Shown here piece after piece: positions 1 to 5,636 of a DNA stretch of 5,897 nt; the first letter of the stretch is position 1; each line of letters begins with the position of its first letter. The translations under genes and the position numbers were made by a program. The DNA comes from an uncultured Clostridia bacterium (lineage in GTDB: Bacteria > Bacillota > Clostridia > Monoglobales > Monoglobaceae). The notes beneath the pieces are model-generated. The model was not told where the DNA came from, searched no databases, and was given only the letters and a program-made list of their open reading frames with translations. The stretch is from positions 72,683 through 78,579 of the forward strand of contig CAJTWN010000009.1 in NCBI GenBank assembly GCA_910580105.1. Reading direction: 5' to 3'.

Positions 1-49
1 TATCTCTTGTATCTCTTTGTATTTCCTTTCATCGCACAACTGCCCGGCA
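1..49 (-). other. Sequence downstream of speE, possible leader or start of the next gene
   Basis: After the speE stop the minus strand runs to the edge with no terminator hairpin, so the transcript may continue. An ATG at 30-32 opens a frame MKGNTKRYKR that runs off the edge, but no good ribosome binding site precedes it. AAAGGAAA just after this ATG could instead serve a start beyond the window. The edge shows an approximate 9-10 bp tandem pattern (TATCTCTTG, TATCTCTTTG, TATTTC on the plus strand). Confidence 0.25.
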
Positions 50-898
50 TTACGCATTTTCCAGCAATTCCTTTACATAGGTCGGCAGGGCAAAGGAACC
101 CACATGCAAATCTGTATTATAATACTTGGTATAAAGTCCCAGGTTATTCCACCGCTCCGCCTGCAAATCCCGGACCGGATGATAGTGTTTGGACGCAAAT
201 CCAAACAGCCAGTGCCCGGACGGATAGGTGGGGATATGGGCCTGATACACCATATGCACCGGGAAAAATCCCCGGATGCTCCGGTGGGCACGCTGAAAAG
301 AATCCGCATACGTTTTATAATAGGGACTCTCGTGCTGATTGACCAGGATCCCGTCCTCCTTCAGCGCCTTATAGCAATTGCCGTAAAATTCCCGGGTGAA
401 CAACCCCTCTCCCGGCCCAAACGGGTCGGTGGAATCCACCACAATCAGGTCATAAAAATCCGCTTTCCGGCGGATGAATTTAAGTCCGTCCTCATAGTGA
501 ATCTTCACCCTGGGGTCATCCAGGGCGCAGGTGGTGGAGGGCAGGAACCGGCGGCAGACATCAATCACCGTCCTGTCAATTTCCGCAAGGTCAATCTGTT
601 CGATACCGGAATAGCGGGCAAGCTCCCGTACAGCGCCGCCGTCGCCGCCGCCAATCACCAGCACGTTTTTTATATCCGGATTGACTGCCATCGGTGGATG
701 GATAATCATGTCATGATAGATAAATTCATCCTTTTCCGCCACCATCATCAGCCCGTCCAGGGTCATAAAGGTGCCGAACTCCTTTGAAGTCATCACGTCA
801 ATCCGCTGATATTCCGTCTCTTCGGTATACAGCTGTTTTTCCACACGGATGGAAAACTGTACGTCGTCGCTGTGTTTCTCCGTATACCACAGTTCCAT
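50..898 (-). CDS. speE: Spermidine synthase (polyamine aminopropyltransferase)
   Basis: This 282-residue protein transfers the aminopropyl group of decarboxylated S-adenosylmethionine to putrescine, giving spermidine and methylthioadenosine in the cytoplasm. Its length is normal for bacterial SpeE. An N-terminal beta domain (about 1-65) leads into a Rossmann methyltransferase-like fold. The nucleotide-binding glycine motif VLVIGGGDGG lies at 79-88. LAEID at 104-108 carries the acidic residues that hold the donor. VVDSTDPFGP at 153-162 is the family active-site loop, with D155 as the expected general base and D158 as its partner. YHDMIIHPP at 61-69 is also family-typical. The start is well supported: AGGAGG lies 10 bases before the ATG. 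It is the last complete gene of the speD-speA-speE series, 185 bp after speA. Acceptor specificity (putrescine, cadaverine or another amine) cannot be settled by reading; the polyamine context favours spermidine. Confidence 0.95.
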   Translation of the reverse strand: MELWYTEKHSDDVQFSIRVEKQLYTEETEYQRIDVMTSKEFGTFMTLDGLMMVAEKDEFIYHDMIIHPPMAVNPDIKNVLVIGGGDGGAVRELARYSGIEQIDLAEIDRTVIDVCRRFLPSTTCALDDPRVKIHYEDGLKFIRRKADFYDLIVVDSTDPFGPGEGLFTREFYGNCYKALKEDGILVNQHESPYYKTYADSFQRAHRSIRGFFPVHMVYQAHIPTYPSGHWLFGFASKHYHPVRDLQAERWNNLGLYTKYYNTDLHVGSFALPTYVKELLENA

Positions 899-908
899 AA
901 ACCTGTCG

Positions 909-914
909 CCTCCT
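909..914 (-). promoter_or_regulatory. Ribosome binding site of speE
   Basis: A perfect AGGAGG on the minus strand lies 10 bases before the speE ATG. It fixes the start. Its upstream side touches a tandem 8-bp repeat. Confidence 0.85.
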
Positions 915-946
915 CTATTCGTCTATTCGTCTATTCGTCTTTTCGT
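915..946 (-). repeat. Tandem 8-bp repeat, four units, next to the speE ribosome binding site
   Basis: Read on the plus strand, the unit CTATTCGT occurs three times exactly (915-922, 923-930, 931-938), followed by a fourth unit with one mismatch, CTTTTCGT (939-946). On the speE mRNA the unit reads ACGAATAG and ends directly at the AGGAGG. Such short tandem repeats can change copy number by replication slippage; whether this one varies is unknown. Confidence 0.8.
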
Positions 947-1083
947 TGTTCTGTTGTTTTATCTGTCTGCATTCTTTATCCGATTACCGCGTCATCAAAA
1001 CCTCTCTGTTTCTGCTCTTTCCAGCCCTGCGCAGTACGCCGCGGTTTATTTCAGGATAGTTTTCATTTCTTTTCCGCCTATTT
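947..1083. other. Remainder of the speA-speE gap, no gene seen
   Basis: Together with the tandem repeat and ribosome binding site, this makes the speA-speE gap 185 bp. I see no convincing promoter, no terminator with a T tract, and no open frame with a ribosome binding site. Its only short frame on the speE strand with a start codon just after speA encodes six residues and has no clear ribosome binding site. Confidence 0.5.
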
Positions 1084-2538
1084 TTACCTTCCGGTCACCA
1101 CATTGATATAGTCAATGTTCACATCCTCGGTTCCGGTCATAAAACAGCCCTTTTCCTTGGCATATCTTATATAGTCAAGAATCTCTTTGGTTATCCGCTC
1201 GCCGGGCGCAAGAATCGGAATTCCGGGGGGATAACACATCACAAATTCACTGCACAGCAATCCTTCGCTGTCCGCCAGCCGGACAGCGCGTTTTTTCGCA
1301 AAAAATGCCTCTTTGGGGGTCATATCCACCCTGGGCGTGATATATTCATGATCGAACATCCCGGCAGACGGCTGTTTGTGCATCCGGGCAATCTCGCTGA
1401 GGGCCGAAATCAGCCGTTCTATCATCAGATTGGTGTCCCCCACCGAAAGAATGGCAAGGATATTGCCAATATCGCCGAACTCAATCTGAATATCATAATC
1501 ATCCCTCAGCATATCATAGACCTCGATCCCCGCAAGGCCAATGTCACGGGTATAGACCGAGAGCTTGGCCCGGTCAAAGTCGAAAATATCTCCGCCGTTG
1601 ACAAGTTCCTGTCCATAGGCATAGAAGCCGTCAATTTTATTGATTTCCTCCCGGGCATACTCCGCCATCTGCAGAACCTTTGCATAAATTTTGTCGCCGT
1701 TCAGGGCAAGGTTCTTCCGCGACAGATCCAAAGAGGACATCAGAAGATAGGAACCGCTGGTGGTTTGGGTCAGGTTGATACACTGCCGGGTATATCCCTC
1801 GCTCACCTCACTGCCGATCAGCAGAAAGGAACTTTGGGTCAGGGAACCGCCGTTTTTGTGCATACTCACCGCCGCCATATCGGCCCCGGCCTCCATCGCA
1901 GAGACGGGAAACAAATCAGAAAAATAAAAATGGGTGCCATGGGCCTCGTCCGCAAGCACCAGCATTCCGCGGCTGTGGGCAAGGGCCACAATCCGGCGCA
2001 AATCCGAACAGATCCCATAATAGGTGGGATTATTCACAAACACCGCCTTTGCATCGGGATGGGCGTCCATCGCCGCTTCCACGTCCGAAACCCGCATACC
2101 CAGCGGAATCCCCAGCCGCTTATTCACACCGGGATTCACATAAACCGGCACCGCCCCGTTGACGACCAGGGCATTGATGGCGCTGCGGTGTACGTTTCGG
2201 GGCATGATGATCTTATCCCCTTCCTTCAGGGCGGTAAAAATCATTGCCTGCACCGCAGAGGTTGTCCCATTTACCATAAAAAAGGCATGTTTGGCGGAAA
2301 ACGCCTCAGCAGCCAGTTCCTCCGCTTCACGGATAACCGAAACCGGATGACAGAGGTTGTCCAGCGGCTTCATCGAATTGACGTCCACGCTCATACAGGC
2401 CTCACCCAGAAAGTCGGTAAGTTCCTTATTTCCCTTGCCGCGTTTATGGCCGGGGACGTCAAAGGGCACAACGCGCATTGATTTAAATTTTTTCAGCGCC
2501 TCATAGATGGGCGCTTTGCTCTGGGGCAGTTCGTACAT
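1084..2538 (-). CDS. speA: PLP-dependent Orn/Lys/Arg decarboxylase, short form (probable arginine decarboxylase)
   Basis: This 484-residue enzyme belongs to the aspartate-aminotransferase-fold group of basic amino acid decarboxylases. It is close in length to Bacillus SpeA and lacks the N-terminal wing domain of the roughly 700-residue E. coli enzymes. VPGHKRG at 28-34 is the N-terminal signature. NGTTSAVQAM at 90-99 is the expected cofactor phosphate-binding turn. H117 in PRNVHRSA should stack on the PLP ring, and D197 in LADEAHG should pair with the pyridine nitrogen. K228 in SMHKNGGSLTQ is the expected Schiff-base lysine. The C-terminal domain carries CYPPGIPILAPGE at 435-447. The ATG follows an AAGGGGG stretch (2547-2553) eight bases upstream. 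Its place between speD and speE puts it in polyamine synthesis. Arginine is the likeliest substrate, but ornithine or lysine cannot be excluded from sequence alone, so the symbol is partly inferred from context. Confidence 0.88.
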   Translation of the reverse strand: MYELPQSKAPIYEALKKFKSMRVVPFDVPGHKRGKGNKELTDFLGEACMSVDVNSMKPLDNLCHPVSVIREAEELAAEAFSAKHAFFMVNGTTSAVQAMIFTALKEGDKIIMPRNVHRSAINALVVNGAVPVYVNPGVNKRLGIPLGMRVSDVEAAMDAHPDAKAVFVNNPTYYGICSDLRRIVALAHSRGMLVLADEAHGTHFYFSDLFPVSAMEAGADMAAVSMHKNGGSLTQSSFLLIGSEVSEGYTRQCINLTQTTSGSYLLMSSLDLSRKNLALNGDKIYAKVLQMAEYAREEINKIDGFYAYGQELVNGGDIFDFDRAKLSVYTRDIGLAGIEVYDMLRDDYDIQIEFGDIGNILAILSVGDTNLMIERLISALSEIARMHKQPSAGMFDHEYITPRVDMTPKEAFFAKKRAVRLADSEGLLCSEFVMCYPPGIPILAPGERITKEILDYIRYAKEKGCFMTGTEDVNIDYINVVTGR

Positions 2539-2574
2539 GGGCGGTTCCCCCTTCTGTTGTAATCATGTGAAAGA

Positions 2575-2597
2575 CCCGCACCCACCATGGGTGCGGG
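2575..2597 (-). other. Strong hairpin in the speD-speA gap
   Basis: A perfect 10-bp stem (CCCGCACCCA with TGGGTGCGGG) closes a 3-base loop. It lies about 20 bases upstream of the speA ribosome binding site. On the transcribed minus strand it is followed by TCTTTCACATG, which is not a good U tract, so it is a poor intrinsic terminator. It could be a weak attenuator, a barrier to 3' exonucleases that protects the mRNA, or a processing site. On the plus strand it is followed by A residues, so it is not a terminator in that direction either. Confidence 0.7.
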
Positions 2598-2667
2598 AAA
2601 AACGCTGATAAATTTTTTGCATCCAAAGCCGCAGCCGGCAAAGGACGCACAACCTTCAAATCGTCTA

Positions 2668-3480
2668 TTAATAAATATTGGTGCCGCTGAAGATTTCAAT
2701 CATCTCCCTGCGCAGGCTGTTGGTGATTGAAAGCCGGGTCTTTGGATCCAGTTCATAGACATCGGTTTTAAACAGGTAATTCTGGAGATCCAGTTCTTTA
2801 ATCAGCATTTTGGTATGAAAAATATTGGACTGATAGACATTGACATCAATGGCATCGTATTTTTCCAGGGTGCCGCTGTCGATATAGTCCTGAATAGATC
2901 GAATGTCGTGGTCAATGAACAGCTTCTTCCCGTCCATATCTCTGGTAAAGCCGCGCACCCGGTAATCCGCGGTGATAATATCCGAATCAAAGCTGCCGAT
3001 CAGGTAATCCAGCGCATTCAGCGGTGAAATTTTCCCGCAGGTAGAAACACAAATATCCACACGAAAGGTGGCAATTGCATTGTCAGGATGATATTCCGGA
3101 TAGGTATGCACGGTTACGTGGCTCTTATCCAGATGACCCATAATCTCGTTGCTGCTGCGTTCCATCCCTTCTGTCAGGCCGTCGGCAATCACGCCGCCGG
3201 TCCCCTCCGCCGGTTTCATCGCATCGTCCGCAATCAAAAGGTTCACGCTTGCCCCCTGGGGTTCATAGTCCTGTTTGGAGATATAAAGAACCTTTGCGCC
3301 GATCATTTCGGTGACATTGCACAGAATTTTTGTAAGACGTTCCGAATTATATTGTTCATCAATATATTCAATATATTCCGCCTGTTCACGCCGGCTTTTT
3401 GCATAACAGACATCATAGATATTGAAACTGAGCGTCTTGGTCAGATTATTAAAAGCATACAATTTCAGTTTCTGTTCCAT
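2668..3480 (-). CDS. speD: S-adenosylmethionine decarboxylase proenzyme, E. coli (class 1A) type
   Basis: This 270-residue proenzyme makes decarboxylated S-adenosylmethionine, the aminopropyl donor used by SpeE. It follows the roughly 264-residue E. coli SpeD throughout, not the short Bacillus/Thermotoga type of about 120-130 residues. The start KLKLYAFNNLTKTLSFNIYD, the segment QDYEPQGASV (70-79), STCGKISPLNALDYLIGSF (146-164), DYRVRGFTRDMDG (172-184) and NIFHTKML (219-226) all match the family. Self-cleavage is expected between K119 and S120 in LDKSHVTVHTYPE, turning S120 into the catalytic pyruvoyl group. C148 lies in the conserved STCG. The ATG is preceded by AGGTGG with a 4-base gap (3485-3490). 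It is the first gene of the polyamine series and lies directly behind a strong promoter, with speA 129 bp downstream. Confidence 0.96.
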   Translation of the reverse strand: MEQKLKLYAFNNLTKTLSFNIYDVCYAKSRREQAEYIEYIDEQYNSERLTKILCNVTEMIGAKVLYISKQDYEPQGASVNLLIADDAMKPAEGTGGVIADGLTEGMERSSNEIMGHLDKSHVTVHTYPEYHPDNAIATFRVDICVSTCGKISPLNALDYLIGSFDSDIITADYRVRGFTRDMDGKKLFIDHDIRSIQDYIDSGTLEKYDAIDVNVYQSNIFHTKMLIKELDLQNYLFKTDVYELDPKTRLSITNSLRREMIEIFSGTNIY

Positions 3481-3516
3481 AGGGCCACCTCTTCTCTTTC
3501 TTTCCTCACTCTGCGT

Positions 3517-3545
3517 ATTATACTATATTCCGATTCTGATTTCAA
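3517..3545 (-). promoter_or_regulatory. Promoter of speD and the polyamine cluster
   Basis: On the minus strand a TTGAAA -35 box (3540-3545) and a perfect TATAAT -10 box (3517-3522) are separated by exactly 17 bp. Transcription should start near 3510, leaving a leader of about 30 bases before speD, too short for a riboswitch. This is a near-ideal vegetative sigma-factor promoter. Confidence 0.85.
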
Positions 3546-3585
3546 TAGATTTTCCTTGCTTTTTTTCCAAATTTTCACCCGACCC

Positions 3586-3614
3586 TTGACGTCCGCCCCT
3601 CCTTATGGTATACT
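3586..3614 (+). promoter_or_regulatory. Promoter of the antiporter transcript
   Basis: A TTGACG -35 box (3586-3591) and a TATACT -10 box (3609-3614) are spaced by 17 bp. The predicted start near 3621 falls just before the first base of the riboswitch closing helix (3623), which supports both calls. It diverges from the speD promoter; the two -35 boxes are about 40 bp apart across an AT-rich stretch. Confidence 0.85.
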
Positions 3615-3622
3615 CAAAAAAT

Positions 3623-3764
3623 CCGAGAGGGAGTAGTTGGCATCGTATGGTCAACATCCTCCGCAGGAATCTGCGGTGGCCATGCGCCTATTTGCAATTG
3701 TATGGGTTTTGGCCTGTCTTTATTCAGGCCATCCCGCAAAAACAAAGAGGAACGAGACTTTCGG
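3623..3764 (+). promoter_or_regulatory. yybP-ykoY family riboswitch aptamer (Mn2+ sensor)
   Basis: The leader shows the hallmarks of the yybP-ykoY class. A conserved AGGGAGTAG (3628-3636) near the 5' end and AACGAGACTTT (3751-3761) near the 3' end correspond to the two conserved strands that form the metal site. The closing helix P1 pairs CCGAGAG (3623-3629) with CTTTCGG (3758-3764), seven pairs including one G-T. Inside are a hairpin with GTTGG/TCAAC ends (3636-3655), a 6-bp hairpin CCGCAG/CTGCGG with a GAAT loop (3661-3676), and a longer arm. That arm pairs TTTGC (3691-3695) with GCAAA (3736-3740), GGG with CCC, and TGGCCTG with CAGGCCA (3710-3731). The class is established as a Mn2+ sensor that turns on metal exporters. 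Identification is from motif and fold reading without a covariance search; ion selectivity in this copy is inferred. Confidence 0.85.
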
Positions 3765-3817
3765 CACACCAAAGGGCGTTTTCTGCCCTTTCTGTGCCGG
3801 AGGTCTCGTTTGTTTTT
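3751..3817 (+). terminator. Riboswitch-controlled intrinsic terminator
   Basis: A very long hairpin pairs 3751-3768 with 3793-3810. It has outer AACGAGAC/GTCTCGTT and inner CGGCACA/TGTGCCG segments joined by wobble pairs. A top stem AAAGGGC/GCCCTTT (3771-3777 with 3785-3791) continues it, and a T-rich tail TTTGTTTTT follows. Its 5' arm contains the whole 3' strand of the aptamer P1 helix and the conserved AACGAGAC strand, so aptamer and terminator cannot coexist. Ligand-stabilised P1 should block termination and let the antiporter gene be read. Confidence 0.9.
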
Positions 3818-3859
3818 GTGCTAGACAACCGTCTTCTCTCATATACTTTAACAGACCAC

Positions 3860-3865
3860 GGAGGT
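3860..3865 (+). promoter_or_regulatory. Ribosome binding site of the antiporter gene
   Basis: GGAGGT lies six bases before the ATG at 3872. It decides the start: the open frame extends upstream to 3605, but that part is occupied by the riboswitch and terminator and has no transporter-like residues. Confidence 0.88.
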
Positions 3866-3871
3866 AATTTC

Positions 3872-4819
3872 ATGGAACTTTTTTGCACACTTCTATTACT
3901 GGCCCTGGGGATTCTATTGATCGTCAAGGGCGGCGATTTCTTTGTGGATGCCGCCAGCTGGATTGCAGAGGTATCCGGCATCCCCAAATTTATCGTGGGG
4001 GCCACCATTGTCAGCCTTGCCACCACCCTGCCCGAACTCATTGTCTCGATTCTCGCCGCCGCGGACGGAAAGGCGGACATGGCCGCCGGGAACGCCATCG
4101 GCTCGGTTACTGCCAACACAGGTCTCATCATGGCAGTTTCTATCCTGCTTCTGCCGGCAGTCATCCACCGCAAAAAGCTGATGGGGAAGGGGCTTTTGAT
4201 GCTCGCTTCCGCTGCTGCCCTCCTCTTTGCCTGTCGGAAGGGCGTATTGACGCCCGGCAGTTCTATCCTTTTGCTGCTGCTTTTTATCCTGTTCATCATC
4301 GAAAACCTGCATGGCGCACGGCTTGCCATGCTGCCCCAGGACAATGCTGCTGCAAAGCCAAATCCGGAAGGGAAGATTATTGCGGCAAACGTCATCAAAT
4401 TCGTCCTCGGCGCGGCCGGCATCGTTTTCGGCGCCGAACTGCTGGTTGAAAACGGCAGTTCACTTGCCCGGATCTGCGGCGTTTCAGAGCGCATCATCGG
4501 TGTCACCGTCCTTGCGATTGGTACTGCACTGCCGGAATTGGTGACCACGATCACCGCGGTCATCAAAAAGCAGTCCACCCTCTCTATCGGCAACATCATC
4601 GGTGCCAACATCATTGACTTATGTTTAATCCTGCCCCTCTGTTCCATCGTGTCCGGCGGCGCACTGCCCGTTGCACAGCAGGCCTGCGCCCTTTATCTGC
4701 CGGTCTGTCTTACGGTGGCGGCCATCGGGATCCTGCCCGCGCTGATTTTCGGAAAATTTTCACGCTGGCAAGGTATTTTGATGCTCGCAATCTACATCCT
4801 CTTCCTCACCCAAGCGTAA
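3872..4819 (+). CDS. CaCA-family cation antiporter (Ca2+/Na+ exchanger-like), probable Mn2+-responsive exporter
   Basis: This 315-residue inner-membrane protein has the two inverted alpha-repeats of the Ca2+/cation antiporter superfamily, the usual size for YrbG-type members. Repeat 1 is GATIVSLATTLPELIVS (43-59) followed by GNAIGSVTANT (73-83). Repeat 2 is GVTVLAIGTALPELVTT (210-226) followed by GNIIGANIID (240-249). E55 and E222, with T51 and T218, are the expected ion ligands. About ten hydrophobic segments are visible, split by a polar loop at about 148-168. Repeat 1 is unusual in having SLATT where many members have A-GTS and GSV where many have GSN. The gene is alone on its transcript and sits behind the yybP-ykoY riboswitch and terminator, so its production should rise with Mn2+. 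Ca2+ is the family default; Mn2+ export is inferred from the riboswitch. Repeat DNA begins directly after its TAA. Confidence 0.92.
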   Translation: MELFCTLLLLALGILLIVKGGDFFVDAASWIAEVSGIPKFIVGATIVSLATTLPELIVSILAAADGKADMAAGNAIGSVTANTGLIMAVSILLLPAVIHRKKLMGKGLLMLASAAALLFACRKGVLTPGSSILLLLLFILFIIENLHGARLAMLPQDNAAAKPNPEGKIIAANVIKFVLGAAGIVFGAELLVENGSSLARICGVSERIIGVTVLAIGTALPELVTTITAVIKKQSTLSIGNIIGANIIDLCLILPLCSIVSGGALPVAQQACALYLPVCLTVAAIGILPALIFGKFSRWQGILMLAIYILFLTQA

Positions 4820-4898
4820 CGTCGTCGGCGCTCGGCCAACTTTGTTCACTCCGCGGCTTTGCCGCGAAGATTCACTTTATGGCCGGCGCCTCCTCTTT

Positions 4899-4931
4899 CC
4901 CACAAAACGCACTGCGTTGGCGTTTTGTGGG
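4899..4931. repeat. 12-bp inverted repeat hairpin, copy A
   Basis: CCCACAAAACGC (4899-4910) and GCGTTTTGTGGG (4920-4931) are perfect complements around a 9-base loop. An alternative small hairpin AACGC/GCGTT can form within it. Confidence 0.85.
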
Positions 4932-5000
4932 AGCCCTGCCCAACGATGTCCGTGATGCTAGACATATATTTGTAATTTGCGGATGACCCGTGCGTCCACC

Positions 5001-5027
5001 GTAGGGGCGACCCCACGTGGTCGCCCG
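5001..5027. repeat. GTAGGGGCGACC palindromic repeat, copy 1
   Basis: Arms GGGCGACC (5005-5012) and GGTCGCCC (5019-5026) pair perfectly around loop CCACGT. With the following TGA-loop hairpin it forms a 56-bp block (5001-5056) repeated exactly at 5130-5185. Confidence 0.88.
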
Positions 5028-5037
5028 GAAACGTGCG

Positions 5038-5052
5038 CAAGCGTGACGCTTG
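5038..5052. repeat. TGA-loop hairpin, copy 1
   Basis: CAAGCG (5038-5043) pairs with CGCTTG (5047-5052) around the loop TGA. The same hairpin recurs exactly at 5167-5181, and with altered but still paired arms at 5393-5407. Confidence 0.75.
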
Positions 5053-5129
5053 ACCCGGTACGCGGATACGCCGAGAGAAAAAACATTATACCGATTGCCG
5101 CGAATTTCGAAATGGACACACGGACACCC

Positions 5130-5156
5130 GTAGGGGCGACCCCACGTGGTCGCCCG
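5130..5156. repeat. GTAGGGGCGACC palindromic repeat, copy 2
   Basis: The arms and loop (CCACGT) are identical to copy 1. It is part of an extra partial unit inserted between full copies A and B, flanked on the left by unrelated sequence (about 5103-5127). Confidence 0.88.
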
Positions 5157-5166
5157 GAAACGTGCG

Positions 5167-5181
5167 CAAGCGTGACGCTTG
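5167..5181. repeat. TGA-loop hairpin, copy 2
   Basis: CAAGCG (5167-5172) and CGCTTG (5176-5181) enclose TGA, identical to copy 1. Confidence 0.75.
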
Positions 5182-5263
5182 ACCCAACGTCGGCGCACGG
5201 CCAACTTTGTTCACTCCGCGGCTTTGCCGCGAAGATTCACTTTATGGCCGGCGCCTCCTCTTT

Positions 5264-5296
5264 CCCACAAAACGCACTGCGTTGGCGTTTTGCGGG
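5264..5296. repeat. 12-bp inverted repeat hairpin, copy B
   Basis: The arms are CCCACAAAACGC (5264-5275) and GCGTTTTGCGGG (5285-5296). One base differs from copy A (T to C at 5293). This makes an A-C mismatch in plus-strand RNA but a G-U wobble in minus-strand RNA. Confidence 0.82.
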
Positions 5297-5365
5297 AGCC
5301 CTGCCCAACGATGTCCGTGATGCTAGACATATATTTGTAATTTGCGGATGATCCGTGCGTCCGCC

Positions 5366-5392
5366 GTAGGGGCGACCCTATGTGGTCGCCCG
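5366..5392. repeat. GTAGGGGCGACC palindromic repeat, copy 3
   Basis: The arms are the same as in the other copies, with loop CTATGT in place of CCACGT. The arms are invariant while the loop changes. Confidence 0.88.
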
Positions 5393-5407
5393 GAAACGTG
5401 ACGTTTC
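5393..5407. repeat. TGA-loop hairpin, variant copy 3
   Basis: GAAACG (5393-5398) pairs with CGTTTC (5402-5407) around TGA. Compared with copies 1 and 2, two positions changed in both arms so that pairing is kept. A nearby 10-bp segment is also missing between the palindrome and this hairpin. Confidence 0.72.
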
Positions 5408-5534
5408 ATCCAATGCGCGACTATGCCGAGTGGAAAAACCTTCTACCGAGTGCCGCGGACGTCGTCGGCGCACGGCGTATTTGCTCGGTTTTCCTGTAAA
5501 AAACCTTCGCTTTGGGCGCCGGCGCCTCCTCTTT

Positions 5535-5567
5535 CCCACAAAACGCACTGCGTTGGCGTTTTGCGGG
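5535..5567. repeat. 12-bp inverted repeat hairpin, copy C
   Basis: The arms are CCCACAAAACGC (5535-5546) and GCGTTTTGCGGG (5556-5567), the same variant as copy B. Confidence 0.82.
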
Positions 5568-5636
5568 AGCCCTGCCCAACGATGTCCGTGATGCTAGACA
5601 TATATTTGTAATTTGCGGATGACCCGTGCGTCCACC

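Noticed and set aside
960..1000. A separate promoter for speE (TTGATG and TAAAGA on the minus strand)
   Set aside because: Spacing is about 14 bp and the -10 match is poor; not enough to call.
1348..2481. 377-codon plus-strand frame opposite speA
   Set aside because: It is a shadow of the speA coding strand; the His- and Gly-rich product resembles no family and speA motifs are intact.
2493..2699. 68-codon minus-strand frame across the speD-speA gap
   Set aside because: It overlaps the end of speD and the start of speA in another frame, has no ribosome binding site, and covers the hairpin.
3481..3510. Riboswitch in the speD leader
   Set aside because: The leader from the predicted start is only about 30 bases.
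3605..3871. 89-codon in-frame extension upstream of the antiporter
   Set aside because: This stretch is the riboswitch and terminator; its first ATG overlaps the promoter -10 region, and the GGAGGT site sets the start at 3872.
3724..4647. 307-codon minus-strand frame opposite the antiporter
   Set aside because: It is a shadow of the antiporter gene, rich in Ser, Pro and Met from reverse reading, with no start signal.
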